Positions 1 through 8,474 of a stretch of 64,000 nt of DNA are shown piece after piece. The translations under genes were made by a program, and so were the position numbers. The DNA lies in contig DLHT01000005.1 in assembly GCA_002483365.1 (NCBI GenBank), positions 248,001 to 312,000 of the forward strand, in the 5' to 3' direction. The stretch is from Cellvibrio sp. UBA7661 (GTDB lineage Bacteria; Pseudomonadota; Gammaproteobacteria; Pseudomonadales; Cellvibrionaceae). The notes below the pieces were generated by a model. It saw only the letters and a program-made list of their open reading frames with translations, made no database searches and was not told where the DNA came from. How positions within the stretch are numbered: position 1 is the first letter of the stretch; the number at the start of each line of letters is the position of its first letter.

Positions 1-170
1 GCCGAATCAACATCGAGCTGATTGCCAGTGATTTAAGAAAAGACAACCGTTACGAATTTACCACACATGACATCAGCATGAGCTTTGAGCATTACTTGCC
101 AGATAAATACATGGGCGTCATCACCCGCACGATGTTTCCTTATGAAAAGCACTGGCAGTTGATTGAGTAA
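1..170 (+). CDS. 3' end of an unidentified gene (partial)
   Basis: One frame is open from the left edge to a TAA at 168-170 and gives the last 55 residues of a protein ending in HWQLIE. The rest lies outside the window. The fragment is mixed polar and aromatic with no membrane segment or motif I recognise. The next gene starts 7 bases downstream on the same strand, so the two may be co-transcribed. No function can be given. Confidence 0.55.
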   Translation, partial: RINIELIASDLRKDNRYEFTTHDISMSFEHYLPDKYMGVITRTMFPYEKHWQLIE

Positions 171-176
171 ATTGGA

Positions 177-692
177 ATGGCAAAAAAAATTCTACTGCTA
201 ACTGCAGCCGCATTGATAGGTGTACTTTTTTCGATGCTCCAGCCCATCGCCCTAAAAAGTATAGGCAGTGAATCACTTGGCAAAAACAACCCAAACATCA
301 GAGTGACTCACGCAGAAATCGCAGAGGAAACCGACAACAGCCTCACTATCAGATATTCATTGCGCAATTATGCAGAAGGAGTACAAATCAGCGCATGCGG
401 TGAAGTGAATTATGCAACTTATGGCTATGCATGGGGATGCAAGCCAGTCATTATCCCACCCTATGCAGGCAGTATTGATATCACCTATGCCATGGCATCC
501 ACCGCTCGCCCAATCGAATGTTCGGATAACGTAGGAATTCATCTATATATTGGCAGTGGCTATCATTTTTATAAACATCTTTTTGCTTACGATAAAATCT
601 GGCATAAAAATCCGGGGGCAGAATCCTGGAGCACTTACCATTCACGGGGCTGCGAGCCACCTAGACAGACTAGCGAACTACAACATCTATGA
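177..692 (+). CDS. Small exported or membrane-anchored hypothetical protein
   Basis: A 171-residue protein of no family I recognise. Residues about 5-24 are strongly hydrophobic after a KK pair, so it has a signal peptide or N-terminal anchor and the rest is probably periplasmic. The mature part is rich in Tyr and Gly and has four cysteines (SACGE, WGCKP, IECSD, RGCEP), enough for two disulfides, which fits an exported fold. It starts 7 bases after the preceding stop and is followed after 34 bases by the rhombosortase gene on the same strand, so it may belong to that operon. It has no GlyGly-CTERM tail and so is not an obvious rhombosortase substrate. Confidence 0.6.
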   Translation: MAKKILLLTAAALIGVLFSMLQPIALKSIGSESLGKNNPNIRVTHAEIAEETDNSLTIRYSLRNYAEGVQISACGEVNYATYGYAWGCKPVIIPPYAGSIDITYAMASTARPIECSDNVGIHLYIGSGYHFYKHLFAYDKIWHKNPGAESWSTYHSRGCEPPRQTSELQHL

Positions 693-726
693 AGAATTAT
701 AACGCCTGTGAAGAGCTACAACGCCC

Positions 727-1320
727 ATGAAAAAAATATCGCTCACACCCTCTCTCACAATATCGATCATGCTTTCAATTGCACTTCTCGCTCTCACAAT
801 GTTCGAGGAATCTTTATTTAATTTGCTCAGCCTGGATACAGAGAAGGTATCGTCCGGAGAGTTATGGCGCTTATTGACTGCCAATCTTGTACATTTTGGC
901 TGGGTGCATACAGCAATGAATACTGCAGCACTTCTATTGTGCACACTGGCATTCTTTATCGATGATTCCGCAAAAAAATTCTTTATCTTATTTTTTTGGT
1001 GCTGCTTTTGTGTTGGACTGGGAATCTACTTATTAAACCCTGAATATAAACCCTATGCAGGTTTGTCAGGAGCCATTCATGGATTAATAGTCGCAGGACT
1101 GTTGCAAACTCGCGCTTATCCTGTATGGATTAGATCTCTTGGATTAATCCTCGTGATTGCAAAACTTACTCATGAAAACAGTGTGGGTTATCATGCGACG
1201 GATCTGCAATCACTTATTCCTGCAGCAGTTGCTGTTGAATCCCATACATACGGCGCAATTGCGGGGTTGATATTTACTCTTGGCAACTGGATTATCGCTC
1301 AACTTAAAAGGAGCAAATAA
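727..1320 (+). CDS. rrtA: Rhombosortase, intramembrane serine protease of the rhomboid superfamily
   Basis: A 197-residue polytopic membrane protein. The rhomboid nucleophile motif is GLSGAIHG at residues 112-119 with Ser114, and a later membrane helix holds ESHTYGAIAG with the likely catalytic His173. The N-terminal block ELWRLLTANLVHFGWVHTAM is typical of this family. Rhombosortases process proteins bearing a C-terminal GlyGly-CTERM signal at the inner membrane of gammaproteobacteria. No GlyGly-CTERM protein is encoded in this window, so its substrates must lie elsewhere. The stop codon directly abuts the cysZ start, and the cysZ ribosome-binding site lies inside the end of this gene, so the two are probably translated in tandem. 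Family assignment is firm; the alternative is another small rhomboid. Confidence 0.82.
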   Translation: MKKISLTPSLTISIMLSIALLALTMFEESLFNLLSLDTEKVSSGELWRLLTANLVHFGWVHTAMNTAALLLCTLAFFIDDSAKKFFILFFWCCFCVGLGIYLLNPEYKPYAGLSGAIHGLIVAGLLQTRAYPVWIRSLGLILVIAKLTHENSVGYHATDLQSLIPAAVAVESHTYGAIAGLIFTLGNWIIAQLKRSK

Positions 1321-2061
1321 ATGCAAGGCTCACCCGGCAAAGCAATTGATTATTTTCTTGCAGGCGCAAAGCTAATTACGCAGCCAGGCATGCGCAAATT
1401 TATTTTAATTCCGCTTATAGTCAACATCCTGATTTTCTTTTTGGTGACGGCTTATTTGTGGAATCTATTTGGCGATGTATTTGCGCAGATTCTGGAGTGG
1501 TCACCCGTCTGGCTGGATTGGTTTGCCTGGTTATTATGGCCGCTGGTAGCCTTTATTTTTTTAATTGTATACGGCTATAGTTTTAACATTATTACCAATT
1601 TTTTAGCCGCGCCTTTTTTTGGGTTGCTCGCAGAAAAAATTGAAGCACAATTAACCGGTACGGCTCCACCCGATGAACCTTGGAGCCAGTTAATACCCCG
1701 CACACTACAGCGCGAAACGATAAAACTTTGGTACTTTATTAGCCGCGGCGCATTGGTGTTTATTATTTTTTTTATTTTATTTTTTATTCCCGGCGCAAAT
1801 TTACTCGGTGCATTTATTGCTGCTATCTGGAGCTGTTGGTGCATGGCAGTTCAATATTCAGATTATCCTGCAGACAACCACCAACTCAGTTTTCGCGAGT
1901 TGCGCCGCCGCTTGAATAAAAAACCATTAACCAGTTATTCCTACGGTGGAATCATCCTGTTGGGAAGCATGATTCCTGTATTGAATATTTTTGTTACGCC
2001 AATCGCTGTTGCCGGTGCCACTTTTTATTGGATCAAAGAAATTAAACATCCATCCAACTGA
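1321..2061 (+). CDS. cysZ: CysZ-type sulfate permease
   Basis: A 246-residue inner-membrane protein with the CysZ signature start (GxxYFLAGAKLI then PGMRKFILIPL), four long hydrophobic segments and a conserved central block around SFNIITNFLAAPFFGLLAEK. CysZ imports sulfate for cysteine biosynthesis. The ATG follows the rhombosortase stop with no gap, and AAAGGAGC just upstream serves as ribosome-binding site. No other cys gene is near. Length is normal for the family. Confidence 0.88.
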   Translation: MQGSPGKAIDYFLAGAKLITQPGMRKFILIPLIVNILIFFLVTAYLWNLFGDVFAQILEWSPVWLDWFAWLLWPLVAFIFLIVYGYSFNIITNFLAAPFFGLLAEKIEAQLTGTAPPDEPWSQLIPRTLQRETIKLWYFISRGALVFIIFFILFFIPGANLLGAFIAAIWSCWCMAVQYSDYPADNHQLSFRELRRRLNKKPLTSYSYGGIILLGSMIPVLNIFVTPIAVAGATFYWIKEIKHPSN

Positions 2062-2084
2062 TCAAAATCATTTATTCGCTCGCC

Positions 2085-2112
2085 TTGAAATAGTGGGATC
2101 CTGATATATAGT
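2085..2112 (+). promoter_or_regulatory. Predicted sigma-70 promoter of the pilus leader
   Basis: TTGAAA at 2085-2090 and TATAGT at 2107-2112 are separated by 16 bases. It lies in the 295-base gap between cysZ and the first pilin gene and would start a leader RNA of about 235 bases. Read by eye. Confidence 0.4.
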
Positions 2113-2162
2113 CAATTCATAACTATTGGCATATTTTCATATGCATCAAAAGGAATAAGGAA

Positions 2163-2213
2163 ATGAAATCCCGATGCTTAGGTGCATTAAAAAGCGGCAA
2201 AAACGCGCAATAA
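2163..2213 (+). CDS. Possible 16-residue leader peptide ahead of the pilus operon
   Basis: An ATG at 2163 preceded by AAAGGAATAAGGA, a strong purine-rich ribosome-binding site, opens a 16-codon frame encoding MKSRCLGALKSGKNAQ and ending in TAA at 2211-2213. It lies in the predicted leader RNA, upstream of a terminator-like hairpin at 2278-2314 and of the first pilin gene. The arrangement resembles a leader-peptide attenuator, but the peptide has no run of one amino acid that would explain the control, and it may also be a free small protein. Only the ribosome-binding site and position support it. Confidence 0.35.
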   Translation: MKSRCLGALKSGKNAQ

Positions 2214-2277
2214 TTAGCCTAATCATTAAGTTACAACCAATAGTTAAAGCTTTCTCACGTTTTGTCGATATTTTAAT

Positions 2278-2314
2278 ACGCCTTGCATTTTGCAGCTGTC
2301 TGAAGGGCGTTTTT
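2278..2314 (+). terminator. Terminator-like hairpin in the pilus leader
   Basis: ACGCCTT at 2278-2284 pairs with AGGGCGT at 2304-2310 (one G-U pair) and is followed by TTTT. It lies 43 bases before the first pilin start, so it may attenuate readthrough or end a small RNA started at the promoter at 2085. Confidence 0.45.
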
Positions 2315-2356
2315 CCTTAAGTAACTTTGATCAATTTTCTATAGGATGTTTTCATT

Positions 2357-3001
2357 ATGAAACCAACAAACGTAAAACTATTGAAAGGTCTTAGCGCTGC
2401 AGCATTGCTTGCTGGCGCAAACCTGGCAATGGCAGAAACAGTTACCGTACCTGCCACTGTTACTGTTAATAACGCCATTAACTTCACCTTTACTGGCACA
2501 CTGGATTTTGGTCAGGTTCGCGCTAAAGCAAGTCCTACTGCAGCTACCTGTGTTGGCTTGCAGTTGCCAGCAAGTGCAGGCGCAGCAACACTGATTACCC
2601 CCGCAGGTACAGTTGCAGCCTATAACACTGCGTGTACCACCAAAACGGATACTACCAATGGTTTGTCCTTGCAAGCTGTAGGCGGCACTCCGGCTCGCCC
2701 AGTATTTACCATCGCCGGTGTTGCTCCTTTCACGACATTACAGCTGGCATTACCCAGTGCTGCTGAAGACTTGACTGCTTCGACTGGCCCAGGCACAGCA
2801 CAATTCCAACTGGTTGACTTCACTGCCTTTAAAACCTCAGGTACTCCTGGTGCTGTTACAACCACAATCTCCACAGATGCAGGCGGTGGTGCGACCTTTA
2901 ACGTAGGCGCAACTTTGATTACCGACCCATCCGGCCCGACTACCAGTAACTATCAGGATCTGGCGTACACCGGCGATTTTGATGTTTCAGTAACCTATTA
3001 A
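2357..3001 (+). CDS. DUF4402 family protein, probable major pilin subunit
   Basis: A 214-residue secreted protein with a clear Sec signal peptide (cleavage after NLAMA, about residue 26) and a beta-rich mature part that begins with alternating T/V strands and the block LDFGQV, as in DUF4402 proteins. It ends in DFDVSVTY, the kind of alternating hydrophobic C-terminal strand and penultimate Tyr that pilin chaperones bind. It is Thr/Ala/Pro rich with two cysteines. It is first in a run with a second DUF4402 protein, chaperone and usher, which points to the major shaft subunit. A strong terminator directly follows, consistent with higher expression than downstream genes. The pilin role is inferred from context. 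Confidence 0.75.
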   Translation: MKPTNVKLLKGLSAAALLAGANLAMAETVTVPATVTVNNAINFTFTGTLDFGQVRAKASPTAATCVGLQLPASAGAATLITPAGTVAAYNTACTTKTDTTNGLSLQAVGGTPARPVFTIAGVAPFTTLQLALPSAAEDLTASTGPGTAQFQLVDFTAFKTSGTPGAVTTTISTDAGGGATFNVGATLITDPSGPTTSNYQDLAYTGDFDVSVTY

Positions 3002-3024
3002 TTATTAATAGGCTTTGACATGCT

Positions 3025-3062
3025 AAAGCCTTCAACCTGATACAGGTTTGAAGGCTTTTTTA
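3025..3062 (+). terminator. Strong intrinsic terminator after the major pilin gene
   Basis: AAAGCCTTCAACCTG pairs with CAGGTTTGAAGGCTTT with a single bulge, around a short ATA loop, followed by a T run. It separates the first pilin gene from the rest of the operon and should make the downstream genes depend on partial readthrough. Confidence 0.85.
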
Positions 3063-3073
3063 TGCGGGGAATT

Positions 3074-3535
3074 ATGTTGAAAAAACAGAACTGGGTGTTT
3101 GGGCTTATATTCGCGTCAGCTTCCGCGGCTGCGGATTTTATTATTGACCGCCCACTCGACTTCGGTGAAATAGCAGTGCGCAGTAATACCCTTGTCAGTA
3201 CTGTCAGCGTGTACCGCAATGGATCAACCCAGAGCACCAACCATATTTTTATCATTAAGCCTGGCTCGCCCGGCGCATTTACCCTGACCGATTTTCCACC
3301 TTATACCACCGTCAATCTCTCAGTGGATTTACCTGCAACTTCATCGATGGCCTACCCGCAAACCGCACAATTTTCACTGACCTCGGTGGACATACCTTCT
3401 GCCATCAATCTGGGCGCCAATGGTCGCGGACAGTTTACATTAGGGGGGACGCTGAGCACCTCAGGCAATCCTGCCAACAATTACTACAGCGGCGCTAGCT
3501 ACACCATTTATCTGAACATTAATCTAGATTATTAA
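3074..3535 (+). CDS. DUF4402 family protein, probable minor pilin or adaptor
   Basis: A 153-residue secreted protein with a short signal peptide (LIFASASAAA) and the same RPLDFGEIAV start block and alternating C-terminal strand (YTIYLNINLDY) as the preceding gene, so the two are paralogues. I chose ATG 3074 because GGGGA lies six bases upstream; the ATG at 3062 has no ribosome-binding site and sits in the T tract of the terminator. It lacks the cysteines of the first pilin. Position after the terminator suggests a minor subunit, perhaps at the tip. That role is inferred. Confidence 0.68.
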   Translation: MLKKQNWVFGLIFASASAAADFIIDRPLDFGEIAVRSNTLVSTVSVYRNGSTQSTNHIFIIKPGSPGAFTLTDFPPYTTVNLSVDLPATSSMAYPQTAQFSLTSVDIPSAINLGANGRGQFTLGGTLSTSGNPANNYYSGASYTIYLNINLDY

Positions 3536-3573
3536 TTTTTCTCTATTCAACAAAACCGATAAGGATTTGAGAA

Positions 3574-4419
3574 ATGCTCAACACCTCATTTAAAGCCATA
3601 CTAGCCAGCCTACTGTTAAGCCTGATTTCCCAATCAGGCTGGGCCAATTTACTAATCAACCCTACCCGGGTGCAGATCAACCCTAATGACCGCACGGCAG
3701 ACGTCACTCTCATTAACATTTCCCAGGTAACAACGACTTATCGCTTGGGGTGGGAAGAGAAAAAGGCCAAACCGGAAGGGGGCTATACCAATTTGACAGC
3801 AGAGGCCGCTGCGGGCTTACCAATAGCCAGCAGCATGCTGCGCTTCTCACCCAAACAAGTCACCCTGAAGCCTAATGAACGCCAAACCGTAAAAATAGCT
3901 ATCCGGAGGCCGCAGAACTTGGCAACAGGTGAATACCGCTCCCATTTAGCCTTCAAGGCCTTGCCACCAAAAACACAGGAAGAGGGTCTGGATCCTAATG
4001 CATCAACTATGTCGGTGAACATTGTACTTAGCTTCGCCATTCCGATTGTGATTCAACAAGGCTCGCCGGATTACAGCTTTGCCATAGACAACGCCTCTAT
4101 CACCTACAATCCGAACAAAAAAGATGGTTCGGTGAATGTCAATTTGTCACGCAAGGGCATCCATTCTGTGATTGGCAATATCAGCGCTTACTGGACACCC
4201 AATGGTGGCAAAGAGCAATTAATTGCCAAGCAAGCCGACTACAACTTTTGGCCTGAACTCTCATCAGCAAAAACCTCTCTTATTTGGGTTGGCGCGGACT
4301 TTGCAGCAACCGATGGAAAGCTTCGTGTTGTATATGAAGGCGTCAAAAATTTCCGCGGACAAGTTTTCTTTGACAAAACCTTCAATATCAGCAGGAGCAT
4401 GATAAAAACAGTCAATTGA
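3574..4419 (+). CDS. Periplasmic pilus chaperone, PapD-like fold
   Basis: A 281-residue protein with a signal peptide ending near SGWA, then the N-terminal Ig-like domain of pilus chaperones: NLLINPTRVQINPNDRTADV, LRFSPKQVTLKPNERQTVKI and a strand region carrying RxxLAFKAL. The C-terminal half is a second beta domain. Such chaperones hold pilins unfolded at the last strand and deliver them to the usher by donor-strand complementation in the periplasm. It follows the minor pilin after 38 bases with AAGGATTTGAG ahead of the ATG and precedes the usher by 10 bases. It is longer than classical FimC/PapD chaperones (about 230 residues), closer to chaperones of alternative usher systems. Confidence 0.8.
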   Translation: MLNTSFKAILASLLLSLISQSGWANLLINPTRVQINPNDRTADVTLINISQVTTTYRLGWEEKKAKPEGGYTNLTAEAAAGLPIASSMLRFSPKQVTLKPNERQTVKIAIRRPQNLATGEYRSHLAFKALPPKTQEEGLDPNASTMSVNIVLSFAIPIVIQQGSPDYSFAIDNASITYNPNKKDGSVNVNLSRKGIHSVIGNISAYWTPNGGKEQLIAKQADYNFWPELSSAKTSLIWVGADFAATDGKLRVVYEGVKNFRGQVFFDKTFNISRSMIKTVN

Positions 4420-4429
4420 GCAGGCAGAG

Positions 4430-7400
4430 ATGGGCAAAAAATCGCAAAAAGCACCCGTTATCAACCACAGAAAAAATGCGATAATAGTTTGTTTAGTAAC
4501 GATTTTTTTGTCTAATGTAGCAGAAGCTGCAAGCTCCGAACTGACCGAAATTAACAATAATCTTCAGACTATTTTCAAAAGCATCAAACAGAAATATGCC
4601 AATCACAATGCGCAGCAACTCGCCCTTGCTGCGCAGACGGAGGCGGCAAAAGTTAGCCTCCCCAATACCGCACCAAGCCAAACTTTTGACTCTTCCTCCA
4701 GTATCGTTACCGATAATAGTGTTTCTGACACTGAATTAACTAACGCGCCAACAGACACCACAAGCCGCTTCAGCGCTGGTGAAGAGTTGATCTTATCGGT
4801 TTGGATTGATGGTCAGGAAATGACCAGCATTTTTGCAATCAAAAGTGAACAGGGCTTAAAGATTAGCCTGAGCGACTTTTTACAGATTGTTGAGATTCCC
4901 ATTTATGTGAACACTACAGCGGTCAGCGCTGAAGGCTGGTATCAAAGTGAGAAAAACCGATTTAACCTGACGCGCCAGCCCGATGGACACTTGGCCGTCA
5001 CGCTTGGCTCAAGCCGTTATAAGGTCGCCACTGATGACTACATTATGGAGGCGGACTTACTGGTTGAGCTGAATGAAATTTCACGCTGGTTTGAGTTGAG
5101 TTATGAGCTGAACGAGGAAACCCTCAAGCTCTCTTTGTCCGCCAAAGATAAACTTCCCATACAACAACGCCTTGAGCGGCTCAACAAGCCACCCATTACT
5201 GCGGGTATAAATACCCAGTCGATAATGCCGCTGCAAAAATCAGGGTATCAGGCATTCTCTCCTCCCATGTTGGATGTGCAAACCTGGGTACAGGAAGCAG
5301 AAATGGTCACTCCGCCCCCTGTTACCGCGCCTGCAGGCACAGAACCACAAAAAGATCACATTACTTCAGCGAACTACTCAATACTCGCCAACCATGATTT
5401 GGCGTTTCTCAATACCGAATTGTTTTTGGCTGGTAACAAAAATGATTCTTTGAGCGATGCCTGGTTGACGTTTTCGCGCCAATCCGACAGCGGCGATTTA
5501 TTAGGGCCGCTGGGTGCTACTGAGTATGCGTTTGGCGACATTGTTCCTGTTAACGCCGGTTTTGGTAATACCTTGGCCATGAGCAGGGGTTTGAGTCTTG
5601 GAAATACTCCCATTAATCAATTAGCCGATAACCGCAAGGTCAATATTACCGGTGAAATCCAGGTGGGTTGGGATGTAGAGCTTTACCGCAACGGTGTGCT
5701 TATTGATCAGCGACTGGGCGTTAGCGAGGGTCGCTATGAGTTTAATGACACCCTGTTGGATTACGGCAACAATGACTTCGAGCTGATTTTCTATGGCCCA
5801 CAGGGGCAGCGTGAAACTAAAACAGAATCGTATCTGGTGGAGGGAAACACTGTTTCAGCGGGCCAGGGGATGTATCGCTTCTCGCTGGTGGAAGCCGGTG
5901 AGTCTGTTTTTAATGTGACACCTTATGCCGACGACCCAACCCAACGCGGCCTTATCGCCAGTACAGTGCTGGATTATGGGGTAACGGATTGGCTGGCGCT
6001 CAATCTGGGCAGCTCCGTATTTGAACCCCGGGAAGGCGAAACCCAACAATTTGTGTCCCTGGGAACCAGTGCAAGCTTTGGCAAGTTAGGTTTATTGAGC
6101 GCGCGCTTTCTGCAAGATAAAGATGAACTGCAAAGCCAGGATTACAATTACCGTACACGGCTGTGGAATACATCCTACTCCTTCAATTTCAACCGTGCCG
6201 AAGTGCTATCGCCAACTAGCGGCGACATCAGCAATCGCGATGAAAGCCGGGCGACTATGTCCGGCCAGTTGTTCACTGGCAGTTGGTTACCTATCAGTTA
6301 TCAAAACTCATGGTACAGACTCGACGAAAAGGCAGCAGACACCCGTAAGGAATACTTCCAAAATGGTATCGGCCTTGGTACTCGATTAGGTTATTTATCC
6401 AATAGCCTCACCCTACACAAAGATGTCTCGTTGGAGACAGAGCTTGATCCATTACTTAACCCTGAACTGATGCAGGCAAAAGAAGACAGCCTTACCGGTA
6501 CCTTTATGTACCGCAAAAACTTCGGCCGACTTCATACCCGGATGTTTACCAACTATGAGGTAAAACCCACCAATGAAGTCTATAGCTATGGTGGAGCCTT
6601 AAATTACACCTGGTCACAGAGTCTGAATAGTGAACTCAGGTATTCCCACTACAACTTGACCGACAAATACCAAATCAATCTGGGCCTAAATTGGAACAAA
6701 GATGCGTTTTATTTAAATACTAATGCAGGCTACAACGAGGATGGCTCCTGGTCTGCTGGTATTGGACTCCGTTTTAGCCTGGGATACGAGCCACTTGGCC
6801 GCAGCGTGTTTACCTCTGGCCGCCCGATTTCCCAATCCGGTGCCGCCGCAGTGCGGGTTTTTGAAGACCTTAATATGAATGGCGTTTTTGATGTAAACGA
6901 ACGCCCTATTGAGAACGCAACCGTCAAAGCCGTACAAGCGTTTAGACAAGAACAAACCAATGAGTCAGGCGTAGCCGTTCTAAGTTCCCTGTATAACAAC
7001 ACCAAAACCGACATAGTCGTGGATGAATCCACCCTTGATGGCCCGTTCATGATTACTGCTATACCCGGTGTGGCAATCAAGGCGCGTAAAGGTTATGTAG
7101 AAACAGTTGAACTACCCGTTGTAAAAGCCGGCGAAGTAGAGGGTGTGATTTACTTCAACAAGGCGGATGGAAAAAATGATGTTGCCCCTTACATCATGCT
7201 TAATCTTGTCGATAAAAATGATGCCATCGTAGCCACCACCCGCTCTGAGTATGACGGTTACTACCTGTTTACCAACGTAAAACCCGGCAACTACACGCTC
7301 AAGGTGGATGAAAGCTACATCGACAGACGCGGCCTGAAAACTGCCAATAAGCAACTGGGATTTTCATCTGATGGCGATGTCATCGCCGGTGTCGATTTTG

Positions 7401-7696
7401 TACTGCGCCCGCTCGATGAAGCCAAAGGTTATGTGGCTATCGCAGGACAATTCCGCAACACCAGTATGCTCAAACTTTATTACCACATTCTGCGCCAACG
7501 CATGGGCGGCAGTTTCATCCAGCAGCCGTTTTATATACGGCAGCCCGAGGTAAGCAACCATCTGTTGGGGTTGGCTTACTTCCCGTCAGTTCAAGCACAA
7601 AACTCAACCGCCGAACAACAAGCCAGGGCCGCCTGTGCGCCTTTGCTAGTCCACAAACTCAACTGCGAAGTCCAATACATGGACTTTAAGTATTAA
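4430..7696 (+). CDS. Outer-membrane pilus usher (TcfC/alternative type) with SdrD-like calcium-binding insert
   Basis: A 1088-residue protein with an N-terminal hydrophobic export segment, a polar helical stretch (about residues 35-75), an N-terminal usher domain, a long beta-barrel region with paired aromatic strands, and C-terminal Ig-like modules. Blocks such as GWDVELYRNGVLIDQ and DYGNNDFELIFYGPQGQ are typical of the plug and barrel of ushers. About residue 805 the motif EDLNMNGVFDVNE resembles the calcium loop of SdrD B-like or carboxypeptidase-regulatory repeats, and a second such module (YDGYYLFTNVKPGNYTLKV) follows. Ushers secrete and polymerise pilins across the outer membrane. Neighbours on both sides support the role. 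It is larger than FimD/PapC (about 830-870), mainly from the N-terminal helix and C-terminal modules. Confidence 0.8.
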   Translation: MGKKSQKAPVINHRKNAIIVCLVTIFLSNVAEAASSELTEINNNLQTIFKSIKQKYANHNAQQLALAAQTEAAKVSLPNTAPSQTFDSSSSIVTDNSVSDTELTNAPTDTTSRFSAGEELILSVWIDGQEMTSIFAIKSEQGLKISLSDFLQIVEIPIYVNTTAVSAEGWYQSEKNRFNLTRQPDGHLAVTLGSSRYKVATDDYIMEADLLVELNEISRWFELSYELNEETLKLSLSAKDKLPIQQRLERLNKPPITAGINTQSIMPLQKSGYQAFSPPMLDVQTWVQEAEMVTPPPVTAPAGTEPQKDHITSANYSILANHDLAFLNTELFLAGNKNDSLSDAWLTFSRQSDSGDLLGPLGATEYAFGDIVPVNAGFGNTLAMSRGLSLGNTPINQLADNRKVNITGEIQVGWDVELYRNGVLIDQRLGVSEGRYEFNDTLLDYGNNDFELIFYGPQGQRETKTESYLVEGNTVSAGQGMYRFSLVEAGESVFNVTPYADDPTQRGLIASTVLDYGVTDWLALNLGSSVFEPREGETQQFVSLGTSASFGKLGLLSARFLQDKDELQSQDYNYRTRLWNTSYSFNFNRAEVLSPTSGDISNRDESRATMSGQLFTGSWLPISYQNSWYRLDEKAADTRKEYFQNGIGLGTRLGYLSNSLTLHKDVSLETELDPLLNPELMQAKEDSLTGTFMYRKNFGRLHTRMFTNYEVKPTNEVYSYGGALNYTWSQSLNSELRYSHYNLTDKYQINLGLNWNKDAFYLNTNAGYNEDGSWSAGIGLRFSLGYEPLGRSVFTSGRPISQSGAAAVRVFEDLNMNGVFDVNERPIENATVKAVQAFRQEQTNESGVAVLSSLYNNTKTDIVVDESTLDGPFMITAIPGVAIKARKGYVETVELPVVKAGEVEGVIYFNKADGKNDVAPYIMLNLVDKNDAIVATTRSEYDGYYLFTNVKPGNYTLKVDESYIDRRGLKTANKQLGFSSDGDVIAGVDFVLRPLDEAKGYVAIAGQFRNTSMLKLYYHILRQRMGGSFIQQPFYIRQPEVSNHLLGLAYFPSVQAQNSTAEQQARAACAPLLVHKLNCEVQYMDFKY

Positions 7697-7712
7697 CAAG
7701 AGCGATACCATC

Positions 7713-8465
7713 ATGAATAAAGTCTATTTTGATCGCACTTTCAGGTTGATGCTGGTTGTATCAAGCGCGCTGCTGATCAGTGCCTGCGCCGGCAATCCGA
7801 CCAGCTCATCGGCTGCAAACAACTCGCCCGAAGTCCAGCAAATGCTGCAGGAATGGAAAAGCATGAAGCCGGGTATTGAGCGCATGCTCACCATCGAGGA
7901 AGAAATGAACTTGCTGCTCGGCCAGCTGGGCAAACTGAATGAAGCACTGGATGGATCAGAAGGTGGCGAACAACAGGTTGCACTAGCACCCATTGACCAA
8001 GGGCTTCCCGTGCAAATTGAGTCGGGCCCTGCGCTGCACTCAAGTGCCTCACCCGAAATAGAGCAAACCAGCCCTGTTGCGCAACCTACCCCGGTCGCCG
8101 CGTTGCCGGTTGAAACCGCATCTGTACCGGAAGCGCAAACGGAGTGGAATGAATCCCCCGCTCATAATGCCCAGTACGCACTGCAGGTTGCCTCTATTCC
8201 TGACAAGCACCAACTACCGGTTGTCTGGCAGGAGCTCTATGCCCAAAACCCCGACTTACTGGCGGATTTACAACCCAATTTTCAGCATGCCTATGTCAAC
8301 AACAAGGATTATTACCGCTTGAAATTGGGTGGATTTGAAACCCAGACACAAGCCCAAACCCGCTGCCGTCAACTCAAAGCCGCCGGTATTTCCTGCCTGG
8401 TAGCCGACTACAGCGCTTCTGATTTTGACCAGCTGACCCGCACTCAGTTAACCGCCAGAAACTAG
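7713..8465 (+). CDS. SPOR-domain lipoprotein of the pilus operon
   Basis: A 250-residue lipoprotein with lipobox LISAC (acylated Cys near residue 25). A helical segment at about 38-75 has the pattern QxMLQEWKSMKPGIERM, which the next gene's product repeats in diverged form. A Pro/Val/Gln-rich linker follows, and residues about 155-240 form a SPOR fold (YALQVASI, YYRLKLGGFETQTQAQTRC, CLVADY). SPOR domains bind denuded peptidoglycan, so this may anchor the pilus assembly machine to the cell wall. It starts 16 bases after the usher gene and its stop abuts the next gene. Confidence 0.75.
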   Translation: MNKVYFDRTFRLMLVVSSALLISACAGNPTSSSAANNSPEVQQMLQEWKSMKPGIERMLTIEEEMNLLLGQLGKLNEALDGSEGGEQQVALAPIDQGLPVQIESGPALHSSASPEIEQTSPVAQPTPVAALPVETASVPEAQTEWNESPAHNAQYALQVASIPDKHQLPVVWQELYAQNPDLLADLQPNFQHAYVNNKDYYRLKLGGFETQTQAQTRCRQLKAAGISCLVADYSASDFDQLTRTQLTARN

Positions 8466-8474
8466 GTGAGAAAG

